From: Schistocerca nitens
Lineage: Eukaryota; Arthropoda; Insecta; Orthoptera; Acrididae
DNA length: 64,000 nt
Assembly: GCF_023898315.1 (NCBI RefSeq)
Contig: NC_064614.1
Location: 72,986,501-73,050,500 of the forward strand
Direction of reading: 5' to 3'
A program made the position numbers and the translations under genes. The notes under the pieces were generated by a model. That model saw nothing but the letters and a program-made list of their open reading frames with translations. It had not been told where the DNA came from and did no database searches. Numbering within the stretch: the first letter of the stretch is position 1; the number at the start of each line of letters is the position of its first letter. Below, in pieces: positions 35,830-46,455 of the stretch.

Positions 35830-36128
35830 TTGTGTCACCACGACAATGCATCCTTTCATTTGGGAGGATCTGCTAGGCAATGCTTTGTGAACCATAACTG
35901 CGAAAAAATGAACAGGCACTCCCAGAGTCCCAACCTGTTCTCCATGGAACACCTTTCGGATGAGTTAGAACCTCGACCTCACTCCAAATCCAACGTGTCA
36001 ACATCACTGTTTGCACAGGTTACTGCTTTTGAGGAAGAGTGGGCTGCCATTCTTCCACAAATATTCTTATACGTCACAGGAAGTTTCTCCAGCAGAGTTC
36101 AAATCGTTATAAAGGCGAGGAGTGGACA
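35830..36128 (+). pseudogene. Tc1-like transposase C-terminal remnant (first duplicate)
   Basis: The frame reads CHHDNASFHLGG (second Asp), then HSQSPNLFSMEHLSDELEPR, which aligns to WP.SPDLNPIEHLWD.L with the third acidic residue kept. AFEEEWAAILPQIFLYVTGS and SRVQIVIKA form the usual C-terminus. The second half (from 35901) is duplicated 450 bp downstream. Confidence 0.8.
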
Positions 36129-36350
36129 TAACTCACATCTACAACTACATCTATATGATTACCCTGCTATTCACAATAAAGTGCCTGGCAGAGGGTTCAA
36201 TGAACCACCTTCAAGCTGTCTCTCTACCGTTCCACTCTCGAAGGGAGCGCGATGAAAAACGTGCACTAAAATATTTGTGCGAGTCCTTATTTCTCTTCTT
36301 TTGTCGTGATGATAATTTCTCCCCCATTGTAGGTGCCAACAGAATAACTT
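35901..36350 (+). repeat. 450-bp tandem duplication, unit 1
   Basis: Unit 1 (35901-36350) and unit 2 (36351-36583 plus 37103-37319) match with about 15 differences in 450 bases. The unit consists of Tc1 C-terminal sequence followed by the last 220 bp of a LINE. The junction has only a few bases of microhomology (TTCG / TGCG before AAAAAATG). Confidence 0.95.
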
Positions 36351-37319
36351 CGAAAAAATGAACAGGCACTCCCAGAGTCCCAACCTGTTCTCCGCGGAAC
36401 ACCTTTCGGATGAGTTAGAACCTCGACCTCACTCCAAATCCAACGTGTCAACATCACTGTTTGCACGGGTTACTGCTTTTGAGGAAGAGTGGGCTGCCAT
36501 TCTTCCACAGATATTCTTATACGTCACAGAAAGTTTCTCCAGCAGAGTTCAAATCGTTATAAAGACGAAGAGTGGACATAACTTGTGTCGGCAGACTTGC
36601 CAACACTACGCACACTAATTGAAAGAGGCGGCCAAGATGCACGCGCTAACTCACGAAGGATGGAGTGAGGTCTGAAACAGGAGACTTAATGAATGCTATA
36701 AAGAAAAGTACGTAGCTCCTTTGGTACTTATCTTTTAATCCATCCTTTGTATACATCGTTCTTGATGAGACATCTGGAGATTGTGGCGATACAAGTGAGA
36801 CTCTTTAGATACAAGCTATATAAGGCTAATGGCGCCTTGCTAGGTCGTAGACATGAACTTAGCTGAAGGCTATTCTACTGTCTCTCGGCAAATGAGAGCA
36901 AAGGCTTCGTCCGTATAGTCGCTAGCAACGTCGTCGTACAACTGGGGCGAGTTCTCGTACGTCTCTCGAGACCTGCCGTGTGGTGGCGCTCGGTCTGCGA
37001 TCACACAGTGGCGACACGCGGGTCCGACATGTACTAATGGACCGCGGCCGATTTAAGCTACCACCTAGCAAGTGTGGTGTCTGGCAGTGACACCACATAA
37101 CTCACATCTACAACTACATCTACATGATTACCCTGCTATTCACAATAAAGTGCCTGGCAGAGGGTTCAATGAACCAACTTCAAGCTGTCTCTCTACCGTA
37201 CCACTCTCGAAGGGAGCGCGGTGAAAAACGTGCACTAAAATATTTGTGCGAGTCCTGATTTCTCTTCTTTTGTCGTGATGATCATTTCTCCCCCATTGTA
37301 GGAGCCAACAGAATAATTT
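36351..37319 (+). repeat. 450-bp tandem duplication, unit 2, interrupted by a solo LTR
   Basis: Unit 2 is offset 450 bases from unit 1 up to 36583 and 969 bases after 37103. The extra 519 equals the 514-bp LTR plus its 5-bp target duplication, so the LTR landed after the tandem duplication. Confidence 0.95.
36584..37097 (-). mobile_element. Solo LTR, 514 bp (gypsy-like)
   Basis: Flanked by TAACT at 36579-36583 and 37098-37102. The plus-sense LTR starts TGTGGTGTCACTGCCAGACA and ends CTGCCGACACA. The same LTR, in the other orientation, lies at 52311-52792. No internal region remains. Confidence 0.95.
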
Positions 37320-38560
37320 CGCAAACGGAGGAGAAAATTGGTGATTGAAATTTCGTGAGAATATCCCGTCGCAACGAGCAACGCCTTTGTTTTAATGATT
37401 GCCACTCCAATCCACGTGTCATGTCTGTGGCACTATCGCCCCTATTTCACGATAATACAAAACGAGCCGCCCTTCTTTGTACTTTTTCGGTGTCATCCGT
37501 CAATCCCACCTGATGCGGATCCCACACTGCACAGCAATACTCCAGAATAGTGGAGACAAGCGTGGTATAAGCAGTCTCTTTAGTAGGCCTGTTGCACCTT
37601 CTAAGTGTTCTGCCAATGAATCGCAGTCTTTGGTTTGTTCTACCAACAACATTATCTATGTGATCGTTCCAATTTAGGATATATGAAATTGTAACCCCTG
37701 AGTATTTAGTTGAATTTACAATCTTCAGATTTGTGTGGCTTATCGCGTAATCGAAATTTAGCTGATTTCTTTTAGTAACATGTGAAAAACGTCACACTTT
37801 TCTTTATTCAGGGTCAATTGCCACTTTTTGCACCATACACGTATCTTACCTAGATCATTTTCTAATTCGTTTTGGTCATCTGATGATTTTACAAGACGGT
37901 AAATTACTGCATCATCTGCAAACAATCTATGACGGCTACTCATATTGTCTCCTATGTCGTTAATATAGATCAGGAACAATAGAGGGCCTATAACACTTCC
38001 TTGGGGAACGCCGGATATTACTTCTGTTTTACTCGATGACTTTCCGTCTATTACTACGAACTGTGACCTTTCTGACAGGAAATCAAGAATCCAGTCGCAA
38101 AACTGGGACGATATTCCATAGGCACGCAGTTTGGTTAGAAGACGCTTGTGAGCAACGGTGTCGAAAGCCTTCTGGAAATCTAAAAATATGGAGTCAATCT
38201 GACATCCCCTGTCGAAAGCATTCATTACTTCATGAGTATAAAGAGCTAATTGTGTTTCACGAAAACGGTATTTGCACTATGGGACTTACATCTATGGTCA
38301 TCAGTCCCCTAGAACTTAGAACTACTTAAACCTAACTAACCTAAGGACAGCACACAACACCCAATCCGTGCTGACTGTGAGTCAATAAATAGTTTTCTTC
38401 GAGATACTTCATAATGTTCGAATACAGTATATGTTCCAAAAACCCACTGCATATCGACGTTAGTGATATGGGCCTGTAATTCAACGGATTACTCCTACTT
38501 CCCTCTTTGGGTATTGGTGTGAGTTCAATTTTCCAATAAAAACATACATGTTTCATATCA
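37103..38560 (-). mobile_element. LINE with RT (second Jockey/CR1-like subfamily)
   Basis: The minus-strand frame at 37758-38225 reads IDSIFLDFQKAFDTVAHKRLL (first RT Asp), VISGVPQGSVIGPLLFLIYINDI, HRLFADDAVIYRLV (intact FADD box) and WQLTLNKEKCDVF. Upstream, after a small SINE, 38341-38556 gives LTPIPKEG and NYRPISLTSICSGFLEHILY (RT fingers). The 3' end is ACATCTACAACTACATCTAC. It is 5'-truncated at about 38560, where Tc1 sequence starts. Frame changes occur near 37760. Only a few breaks are visible, so this copy is moderately young. Confidence 0.92.
38276..38362 (-). mobile_element. SINE fragment (body only) inside the LINE
   Basis: Contains CTAGAACTTAGAACTACTTAAACC and the AACCTAAGGACAGC body on the + strand but no head. 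It splits the RT reading between the fingers and the first Asp motif. No clear target duplication. Confidence 0.85.
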
Positions 38561-38565
38561 AGTGC

Positions 38566-39733
38566 CTTCTGCTGCCACCAACTGCCAGGTACTCCATATC
38601 AGCGACCTCAGTAGTCATTATACATCGTATGGGAGCAGAATGGGGCGCTCCGCGGACCTCACGAATCACGGACTCCGTGATCAGGTGATTGGATGTCACA
38701 TGTATCATGCGTCTGTACGCGAGATTTCCACACTCCTAAACAATTCTATGTCTACTGTTTCAAATGTGATAGTGAAGTGGAAACGTGAAGGGGCACGTAC
38801 AGCACAAAAGCGTACAGGCCGACATCGTCTGTTGACTGACGGAGACCGCCGAAAGCTGAAGAGGGTCGTAATGTGTAACGGGCAGACATCTGTCCCGACC
38901 ATCACACAGGAGTTCCAAACTGCATCAGGATCCACTGCAAGTACTATGACAGGCTGGAGGTGAGAAAACTTGGATTTCATGGTCAAGCGGCTGTTCATAA
39001 ACCACACATTCTAAACAACGCCTCGCTTGGTGTAAGGAGTAAACATTGGACGATTGAACTGTGGAGAAACGTTGTGTGGAGTGACGAATCACGGTACATA
39101 ATGTGGCGATCCGATGGCAGGGTGTGGGTATGACGAATGCCCTGTGAACGTCATCTGCCAGCGTGTGTAGTGCCAACAGTAAAATTCGGTGGCGGTGGTG
39201 TTAGGGTGTGGTCGTGTTTTTCATGGAGGGGGGTTGCACCCCTTGTTGTTTGGCGTGGCACTATCACAGCACAGGCCGACATTGATATTTTAAGCACCTT
39301 CTTGCTTCCCACTGCTTAAGGGCAATTCGGGGATGGCAATTGTATCTTTCAACACGATCGAGCACCTGTTCATAATGCACGGCCTCTAGCGGCGTGGTTA
39401 CACGACAATAACATCCCTGCAGTGGACTGGCCTGCACAGAGTGCTGAGCTGAATCCTATAGAGCACCTTTGGGATGTTTTGGAACGCCGTGCTAGGCCTG
39501 TCGGACGGACATCGACACCTCTCCTTAGTGTAGCACTCAGAGAAGAATGGTCTGCCATTCCCCAAGAAACCTTCCAGCACCTGACTGAACGTATTCCTGC
39601 GAGAATGGAAGCTGTCATCAAGGCTAAGGGTGGGCCAACACCAAACTGGATTCCAGCATGACCGATGGGGAGTGCCACGAACTTGTAAGTCATTTTCAGC
39701 CAGGTGTCCGGATACTTTTGATCACTTAGTGTA
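38566..39733 (+). mobile_element. Tc1-like transposon, 5'-truncated, moderately preserved
   Basis: The transposase starts near 38640 (MGRSADLTNHGLRDQVIGCHMYHASVREIS, helix-turn-helix) and continues with VIVKWKREGARTAQKRTGR, VVWSDESRYIMWRSDGRVWV (first Asp), FQHDRAPVHNARPL (second Asp; Arg where Asn is usual) and DWPAQSAELNPIEHLWDVLERR (Glu kept, but Glu replaces Asp in SPDL). It ends at 39658-39661. The 3' terminal repeat ACTTTTGATCACTTAGTGTA ends at about 39733. The matching 5' repeat is absent. Breaks are a deletion near 38960, stops at 39132 and 39317 and frameshifts near 39010. Confidence 0.92.
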
Positions 39734-39744
39734 TCTGCTAATCG

Positions 39745-40255
39745 GTGTGTGGCTACTTTTGGTCAGAATGTGTCTCTCTCTTCGGATTCATCACGATAAG
39801 ATAGATAAAAGCACATACAGGGGAATATCAGCACATTTCCCTATTCTGAAGGAGCCGAATGTATACTTTCTAATTTCGGTATGGAATATCCTCCGCTAAT
39901 TGGTTTTAGGTGTATGTAACACAGAAGTAAGACGTTTTCCTGTCCAAATGTTCCAGCGATAAATTACAATGTAAAGCAAATCTAAAAGCTTAAGACACGT
40001 GCTCGAAAATGACCAAAGGTTGGCCGATCGCAAAGATAATGAAAAGAATATAGCCTCCTTGGACCATGTTTTCAATTGCAATACACATTAGGGCTGTTTA
40101 ACACAACAATAATAATAAAAATTAAAATATGTAGAAGCCACCCATTACCCATGGACCTCGCCGAGGTCGATTGGCTTCCAAGCCTTAGCGGTAGAAATAT
40201 TCGTACAATATGTGCAATCACAACGGAGGAATATCTGTTGACAGATAAGATTAAC
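39745..40255. other. No recognised gene
   Basis: No supported feature. Confidence 0.4.
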
Positions 40256-40261
40256 CTGTGA

Positions 40262-40430
40262 AACTTCCTGGCAGATTAAAACTGTTTGCCGGACCGAGAC
40301 TCGAACTCGCGACCTTTGCCTTTCGCGGGCAAGTGCTCTACTTGCCCGAGCACTTGCCCGCGAAAGGCAAGGGTCCCGAGTTCGAGTCTCGGTCCGGCAC
40401 ACAGTTTCAATCTGCCAGGAAGTTTCTTAT
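40262..40430. repeat. Inverted dimer of a tRNA-derived SINE unit
   Basis: The left arm (AAACTTCCTGGCAGATT...GGGCAAGTGCTCTAC) is more than 90 percent identical to the reverse complement of the right arm (GAGCACTTGCCCGCGAAAGG...CTGCCAGGAAGTTT). Each arm carries tRNA-like 3' half sequence (TTGCC-CGCGAAA-GGCAA arm, then GAGTTCGAGTCTCGG). Open frames on both strands here are mirror images of each other. Confidence 0.92.
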
Positions 40431-40479
40431 CAGCGTACACTCCGCTGCAGAGTGAAAATCTCATTCAAGATTAAACTGT

Positions 40480-41684
40480 GCTTAATCAATCTTTTCAGTA
40501 CTTGGGAGTGGAACAGTCTGCTTACATGATCCATTGATCTGGTCTTCCAACATAAGCCAACAAAGTCTTCCTGTGCTGATAGTGCATACGGCTGAAATCT
40601 CGGAAAACTACAGCCGCTGTTTTTCTGAGTGCTACTCTGTTGTATGAGGGCACCCTTATGGGCAAATTATTCCAGAGATAAAATATTCCCCCATCCGAAT
40701 CTATGGTTGGGGACTACGAAGGAAGATGGTATCATCAGAAATAACGGGTCTGATCGTGGACTGTTGGATCCATTAATGTGGCCGGTAGGTTAGAGAGTTT
40801 AAAAACAGAGAAAGATAAGTTTAATAGTGGGAATCAGTGAAGTGAGGCGGCAGTAAGAACAGGGCTTCTGGTAGTGTGAGTACAGGTGTGTAAGCAAAAT
40901 GTCAAATAGGAATGACGCAGAAACTTGTCAATAGTGAATAAGAAAGTAGGAACGGGGGTAAGTGGTACAAACCGTTTCTATTTTACTTACAGTAAGCACC
41001 CACAGTGCTATTGTTCATACCACCTTGGTAACCATCAAGAGATCAAGAAATAAAGAGTGCAACGTGTAGAATTGATTTTGCATTTTTGCAATTTTTCTGT
41101 TTTATTATTTCACACATTTGTAAATGTTTAGGAGTCTGAACCGAAAGTTGATGTCTCAGATTGATGCGTTAAAGCATCCACAAGCAGCATTGAAACCACT
41201 GGTCGAGATACCTAGTGGGAAAACAGAAACCAACAGGACCAGCGCCTCGCAAATAATTATCGACACGTCATGAATAATTATAGTGGTTACTAACCGTTAA
41301 ATGTGTTGATTATAGGTTTCTTGATTACTGGGAAGGGGGGCAAGCGCTCTTTATCTGCCAAATTAAACGGGCTTAAAGAAGGTTCGTGGTTGCCGTCCAC
41401 ATTGAAGGCGTCCGTTGTTAGGAGCTTCCTATTGCAGAATTGTGATGAAGTATAGGCGAACAGGGGCACTTGTTCCGCCTCAAATTTTGTGAGTGTAGCT
41501 AATGAGCATTTACATTTGTAATTTATATGTTTACATATACTAGAGGGAGTTAGACAGATGGAGCTTGATGTGAATGGACAACTTTTTTCTCGGTACGCAG
41601 ATGTAGCGCCGACTGCTAGAGAGAGAGGTTCTTGTTGTTCCTTAAGGCAGCAGTAACGATGGTATACACACAATATTTCTTAAG
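40480..41684. other. No recognised gene
   Basis: The minus-strand frame 41290-41673 has no recognisable domain. Confidence 0.4.
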
Positions 41685-41695
41685 ATCAACACGCT

Positions 41696-41907
41696 GCGCC
41701 CGCATCTCGTGGTCGTGCGGTAGTGTTCTCGCTTCCCACGCCCGGGTTCCCGGGTTCGATTCCCGGTGGGGTCAGGGATTTTCTCTGCCTCGTGATGGCT
41801 GGGTGTTGTGTGCTGTCCTTAGGTTAGTTAGGTTTAAGTAGTTCTAAGTTCTAGGGGACTTATGACCACAGCAGTTGAGTCCCATAGTGCTCAGAGCCAT
41901 TTGAACC
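41696..41907 (+). mobile_element. Full-length SINE with tRNA-Gly(CCC)-like head
   Basis: The head reads GCATCTCGTGGTCGTGCGGTAG, then TCTCGCTTCCCACGCC (CCC anticodon) and GGGTTCGATTCCCGG (box B), closely like tRNA-Gly. The body from TGTCCTTAGGTTAGTTAGG onward is the same as in the Leu/Ser-type SINEs. Perfect 11-bp target duplication ATCAACACGCT at 41685-41695 and 41908-41918. Confidence 0.97.
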
Positions 41908-42290
41908 ATCAACACGCTACCGTCGACTGTATTAAGTGTGTGAAAAAATTGACTTTTTTAAAGGTATGGGCAGCACAGTGCTTTGGAAGCTCCTGTGATC
42001 GAAGTCATTGAGAGGTAAAAGATAAACTTTAAAGGAAAAGAGTACGCCTATTAATGTGACTCATTTTAATTTAAAGTGGGATTAAATATTTAAAGAAAAA
42101 CCAAAGATATTTCTGGGTGTTATTTATTTTTGAGAGAAGGCCAAATTACATGCGAGTCCGTTAGTATGCAGTTGCCTAAATTGTAGAGAAAAAAAATGTA
42201 CGGAATGACACGATACTACCAAAACACTCAAAATGTTTCTAAGGTTTATCAGTATCGAATAATTAACTGTTTATCAAATCTCTCGAATTA

Positions 42291-42368
42291 CACCCGTGGT
42301 CTACGGGGAAGCGTCTTTGATTCATAATCAAAACGTCTTCGGTCCCGGGTTCGATCCCCGCCACTGCC
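42291..42368 (+). repeat. tRNA-Met-like head at LINE 5' end
   Basis: GTGGTCTACGGGGAAGCG resembles box A, TTTGA-TTCATAA-TCAAA is a perfect 5-bp anticodon stem with CAT in the loop, and GGGTTCGATCCCC is a box B match. It is not a tRNA gene: the acceptor stem is not closed. Confidence 0.8.
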
Positions 42369-42636
42369 TAAATTTTGATAAATAATCAGCATTGGCGGCC
42401 GAAGGCTTCCGGCATAAGAAGTCAGCCTCATTCTGCCAACGGCCTTGTCAAAGAGGGCGGAGGAGCGGATAGAGGTTCAGTTCACTCTCTTGTCCTAGGG
42501 GTGGGAAATTGCCCCTAAAGGCGGAAGAATCAGCAATGATCAACGACATGAGGATGCAGAAGGCAATGGAAACCACTGCATTAAAGACACGTAACGTGTA
42601 TCCACAGGACATGTGGCCTGTAACTGAAGAAGTGTC

Positions 42637-44283
42637 ATGATGATCTCTCCATTGGCAAAAGATTCCGGAATAGTCCCCCATTCGGATCTCCGGGAGGGGA
42701 CTGCCAAGGGGGAGGTTACCATGAGAAAAAGATTGAATAATCAACGAAAAGATAGCGTTCTACGAGTCGGGGCGTGGAATGTCAGAAGCTTGAACGTGGT
42801 AGGGAAACTAGAAAATCTGAAAAGGGAAATGCAAAGGCTCAATCTAGATATAGTAGGGGTCAGTGAAGTGAAGTGGAAGGAAGACAAGGATTTCTGGTCA
42901 GATGAGTATCGGGTAATATTAACAGCAGCAGAAAATGGTATAACAGGTGTAGGATTCGTTATGAATAGGAAGGTAGGGCAGAGGGTGTGTTACTGTGAAC
43001 AGTTCAGTGACCGGGTTGTTCTAATCAGAATCGACAGCAGACCAACACCGACAACGATAGTTCAGGTATACATGCCGACGTCGCAAGCTGAAGATGAACA
43101 GATAGGGAAAGTGTATGAGGATATTGAAAGGGTAATGCAGTATGTAAAGGGGGACGAAAATCTAATAGTCATGGGCGACTGGAATGCAGTTGTAGGGGAA
43201 GGAGTAGAAGAAATGGTTGCAGGAGAATATGGGCTTGGGACGAGGAATGAAAGAGGAGAAAGACTAATTGAGTTCTGTAACAAGTTTCAGCTAGTAATAG
43301 CGAATACCCTATTCAAGAAGCACAAGAGGAGGAGGTATACTTGGAAAAGGCCGCGAGATACGGGAAGATTTCAATTAGATTACATCATGGTCAGACAGAG
43401 ATTCCGAAATCAGATACTGGATTGTAAGGCGTACCCAGGAGCAGATATAGACTCAGATCACAATATAGTAGTGATGAAGTGTAGGCTGAAGTTCAAGTCA
43501 TTAGTCAGGAAGAATCAATACGCAAAGAAGTGGGATACGGAAGTACTAAGGAATGACGAGATACGTTTGAAGTTCTCTAACGCTATAGATACAGCAATAA
43601 GGAATAGCGCAGTAGGCAGTACAGTTGAAGAGGTTCAAATGGTTCAAATGGCTCTGAGCACTATGGGACTCAACTGCTGAGGTCATTAGTCCCCTAGAAC
43701 TTAGAACTAGTTAAACCTAACTAACCTAAGGACATCACAAACATCCATGCCCGAGGCAGGATTCGAAACTGCGACCGCAGCGGTCTTGCGGTTCCAGACT
43801 GCAGCGCCTTTAACCGCACGGCCACTTCGGCCGGCAGTTGAAGAGGAATGGACATATCTAAAAACGGCCATCACAGAAGTTGGGAAGGAAAACATAGGTA
43901 CAAAGAAGGTAGCTGCGAAGAAACCATGGGTAACAGAAGACATACTTCAGTTGATTGATGAAAGGAAGAAGTACAAACATGTTCCGGGAAAATCAGGAAT
44001 ACAGAAATACAAGTCGCTGAGGAATGAAATAAATAGGAAGTGCAAGGAAGCGAAAACGAAATGGCTGCAGGAAAAATGTGAAGACATCGAAAAAGATATG
44101 ATTGTCGGAAGGACAGACTCAGCATACAGGAAAGTCAAAACAACCTCTGGTGACATTAAAAGCAACGGTGGTAACATTAAGAGTGCAACGGGAATTCCAC
44201 TGTCAAATGCAGAGGAGAGAGCAGATAGGTGGAAAGAATACATTGAAAGCCTCTATGAGGGTGACGATTTGTCTCATGTATAG
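42637..44283 (+). pseudogene. LINE endonuclease and linker reading frame, SINE-disrupted
   Basis: The endonuclease half (to about 43633) and the linker half (from 43847, EWTYLKTAITEVGKENIG) are in phase if the SINE and one target duplication are ignored. With the SINE present, the first open frame ends in SINE-derived residues (VQMVQMALSTMGLNC) and the second starts inside SINE sequence at 43747. The endonuclease keeps Asn of WNVRS, Glu of VSEVKW, Asp/Asn of GDWNAV and Asp-His of SDHN. Confidence 0.92.
43634..43834 (-). mobile_element. tRNA-headed SINE (head variant 2) inside LINE
   Basis: Target duplication CAGTTGAAGAGG at 43622-43633 and 43835-43846, 12 bp and perfect. Same head variant as at 26.2 kb. 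Confidence 0.97.
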
Positions 44284-44710
44284 AAGAAGAAACAGGAGTC
44301 GATTTAGAAGAGATAGGGGATCCAGTATTAGAATCGGAATTTAAAAGAGCTTTGGAGGACTTACGGTCAAATAAGGCAGAAGGGATAGATAACATTCCAT
44401 CAGAATTTCTAAAATCATTGGGGGAAGTGGCAACAAAACGACTATTCACGCTGGTGTGCTGAATATATGAGTCTGGCGATATACCATCTGACTTTCGGAA
44501 AAGCATCATCCACACAATTCCGAAGACGGCAAGAGCTGACAAGTGCGAGAATTATCGCACAATCAGCTTAATAGCTCATGCATCGAAGCTGCTTACAAGA
44601 ATTATATACAGAAGAATGGAAAAGAAAATTGAGAATGCGCTAGGTGACGATCAGTTTGGCTTTAGGAAAAGTAAAGGGACGAGAGAGGCAATTCTGACTT
44701 ACGGCTAATA

Positions 44711-45799
44711 ATGGAAGCAAGGCTAAAGAAAAATGAAGACACTTTCATAGGATTTGTCGACCTGGAAAAAGCGTTCGACAATATAAAATGGTGCAAGCTG
44801 TTCGAGATTCTGAAAAAAGTAGGGGTAAGCTATAGGGAGAGACGGGTCATATACAATATGTACAACAACCAAGAGGGAATAATAAGAGTGGACGATCAAG
44901 AACGAAGTGCTCGTATTAAGAAGGGTGTAAGACAAGGCTGTAGCCTTTCGCCCCTACTCTTCAATCTGTACATCGAGGAAGCAATGATGGAAATAAAAGA
45001 AAGGTTCAGGAGTGGAATTGAAATACAAGGTGAAAGGATATCAATGATACGATTCGATAATGACATTGCTATCCTGAGTGAAAGTGAAGAAGAATTAAAT
45101 GATCTGCTGAACGGAATGAACAGTCTAATGAGTACACAGTATGGTTTGAGAGTAAATCGGAGAAAGACGAAGGTAATGAGAAGTAGTGGAAATGAGAACA
45201 GCGAGAAACTTAACATCAGGATTGATGGTCACGAAGTCAGTGAAGTTAAGGAATTCTGCTACCTAGGCAGTAAAATAACCAATGACGGACGGAGCAAGGA
45301 GGACATCAAAAGCAGACTCGCTATGGCAAAAAAGGCATTTCTGGCCAAGAGAAGTCTACTAATATCAAATACCGGCCTTAATTTGAGGAAGAATTTTCTG
45401 AGGATGTACGTCTGGAGTACAGCATTGTATGGTAGTGAAACATGGACTGTGGGAAAACCGGAACAGAAGAGAATCGAAGCATTTGAGACGTGGTACTATA
45501 GACGAATGTTGAAAATTACGTGGACTGATAAGGTAAGGAATGAGGAGGTTCTACGCAGAATCGGAGAGGAAAGGAATATGTGGAAAACACTGATAAGGAG
45601 AAGGGACAGGATGATAGGACATCTGCTAAGACATGAGGAAATGACTTCCATGGTACTAGAGGGAGCTGTAGAGGGCAAAAATTGTAGAGAAAGACAGAGA
45701 TTGGAATACGTCAAGCAAATTATTGAGGACATAGGTTGCAAGTGCTACTCTGAGATGAAGAGGTTAGCACAGGAAAGGAATTCGTGGCGGGCCGCATAA
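44711..45799 (+). pseudogene. LINE reverse transcriptase, 362-codon open frame, catalytic Asp changed
   Basis: This frame carries most of the RT palm and the C-terminal domain. Blocks: GFVDLEKAFDNIKW (residues ~14-27), GVRQGCSLSPLLFN (~72-85), FDNDIAILSESEEELNDLL (~118-136), VKEFCYLGSKITNDGRS (~178-194), LYGSETWTVGKPEQKRIEAFETWYYRRML (~238-266) and GHLLRHEEMTSMVLEGAVEGK (~302-322). The fingers lie upstream in other frames. The Ala-Asp to Asp-Asn change at the active site should abolish synthesis even if the frame were whole. Confidence 0.93.
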
Positions 45800-45822
45800 A
45801 AAAAACAAAAAAAAAAACAAGT

Positions 45823-46253
45823 CTCTTACGTTCAATTTAGGCACAGTGGATCTACATGCAGAAATTAATTTCGTACTGTTGGAACAGTTCGACGGCAACA
45901 ATCCTATAGAGCTGAAAAGGTATGACGATGAAGCTGGTAGTAGCATCGGTACAAAGACAAATAGTATCTTATGCTTGTTATAATTTCAAAATACGATCAA
46001 GGTGTTAATAAAACCGTTTAATTATTTGTGCTACGTCAAGAAATATTGTCAGTGATTTACCAGCCTGTATTCTCAAATTCGTCATAAACTTGCTACAGCA
46101 ACGATAACGGTCTCGTCAGTTAAAGTTATCGATTTAATCCCACTGAGCTAGCCCTTGCTGCTTACTGTGTCTTGTTGTGCGATTTTAAAGAGACGTGCAT
46201 GTCAACATAAGCGACACAGTGGACTCAAAGTCGTTTTTGGGCAGTATTGCGCC
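45823..46253. other. No recognised gene
   Basis: No supported feature. Confidence 0.4.
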
Positions 46254-46267
46254 AGCCTAGATCCATA

Positions 46268-46441
46268 GCCGGCCGCGGTGGTCTAGCAGTTCTGGCGCTG
46301 CAGTCCGGAGCCGCGGGTTCGAATCCCGCCTCGGGCATGGGTGTGTGTGATGTCCTTAGGTTAGTTAGGTTTAAGTAGTTCTAAGTTCTAGGGGACTTAT
46401 GACCTAAGATGTTGAGTCCCATAGTGCTCAGAGCCATTTTG
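46268..46441 (+). mobile_element. SINE with a short class I tRNA-like head (variant 3)
   Basis: The head GGTGGTCTAGCAGTTCTGG...GAGCCGCGGGTTCGAATCCCGCC is shorter than in the other SINEs here, joined to the common body. Perfect 14-bp target duplication AGCCTAGATCCATA at 46254-46267 and 46442-46455. Confidence 0.96.
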
Positions 46442-46455
46442 AGCCTAGATCCATA

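Larger units (their letters stand above)
42285..45822 (+). mobile_element. Near full-length LINE (endonuclease + RT), SINE inside
   Basis: Order: tRNA-like head (42291-42368), about 350 bp leader, apurinic-type endonuclease from about 42766 (VGAWNVRSLN, VSEVKW, VMGDWNAV, SDHNIVV), linker, RT (44350-45300) and C-terminal block (45420-45799), then an A-rich tail at 45798-45822. The RT has FVDLEKAFDNIKW (first Asp) and IKKGVRQGCSLSPLLFNLYIEEAM. The catalytic box reads FDND where relatives have FADD, so the first of the two Asp is Asn. Beyond the SINE there is a frame break near 44280, a TGA at 44459-44461 and a frame break near 44700. It is recent but dead. RTE-like by architecture. Confidence 0.95.

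Noticed and set aside
40258-40474. Several small open frames on both strands
   Set aside because: Mirror products of the inverted tRNA-like dimer.
43747-43840. N-terminal start of a new protein at 43,747
   Set aside because: The ATG and the following ~30 residues are SINE-derived; the rest is LINE linker.
42285-45822. Active LINE
   Set aside because: SINE insertion, frame breaks, an internal TGA and the FDND catalytic change rule out activity.
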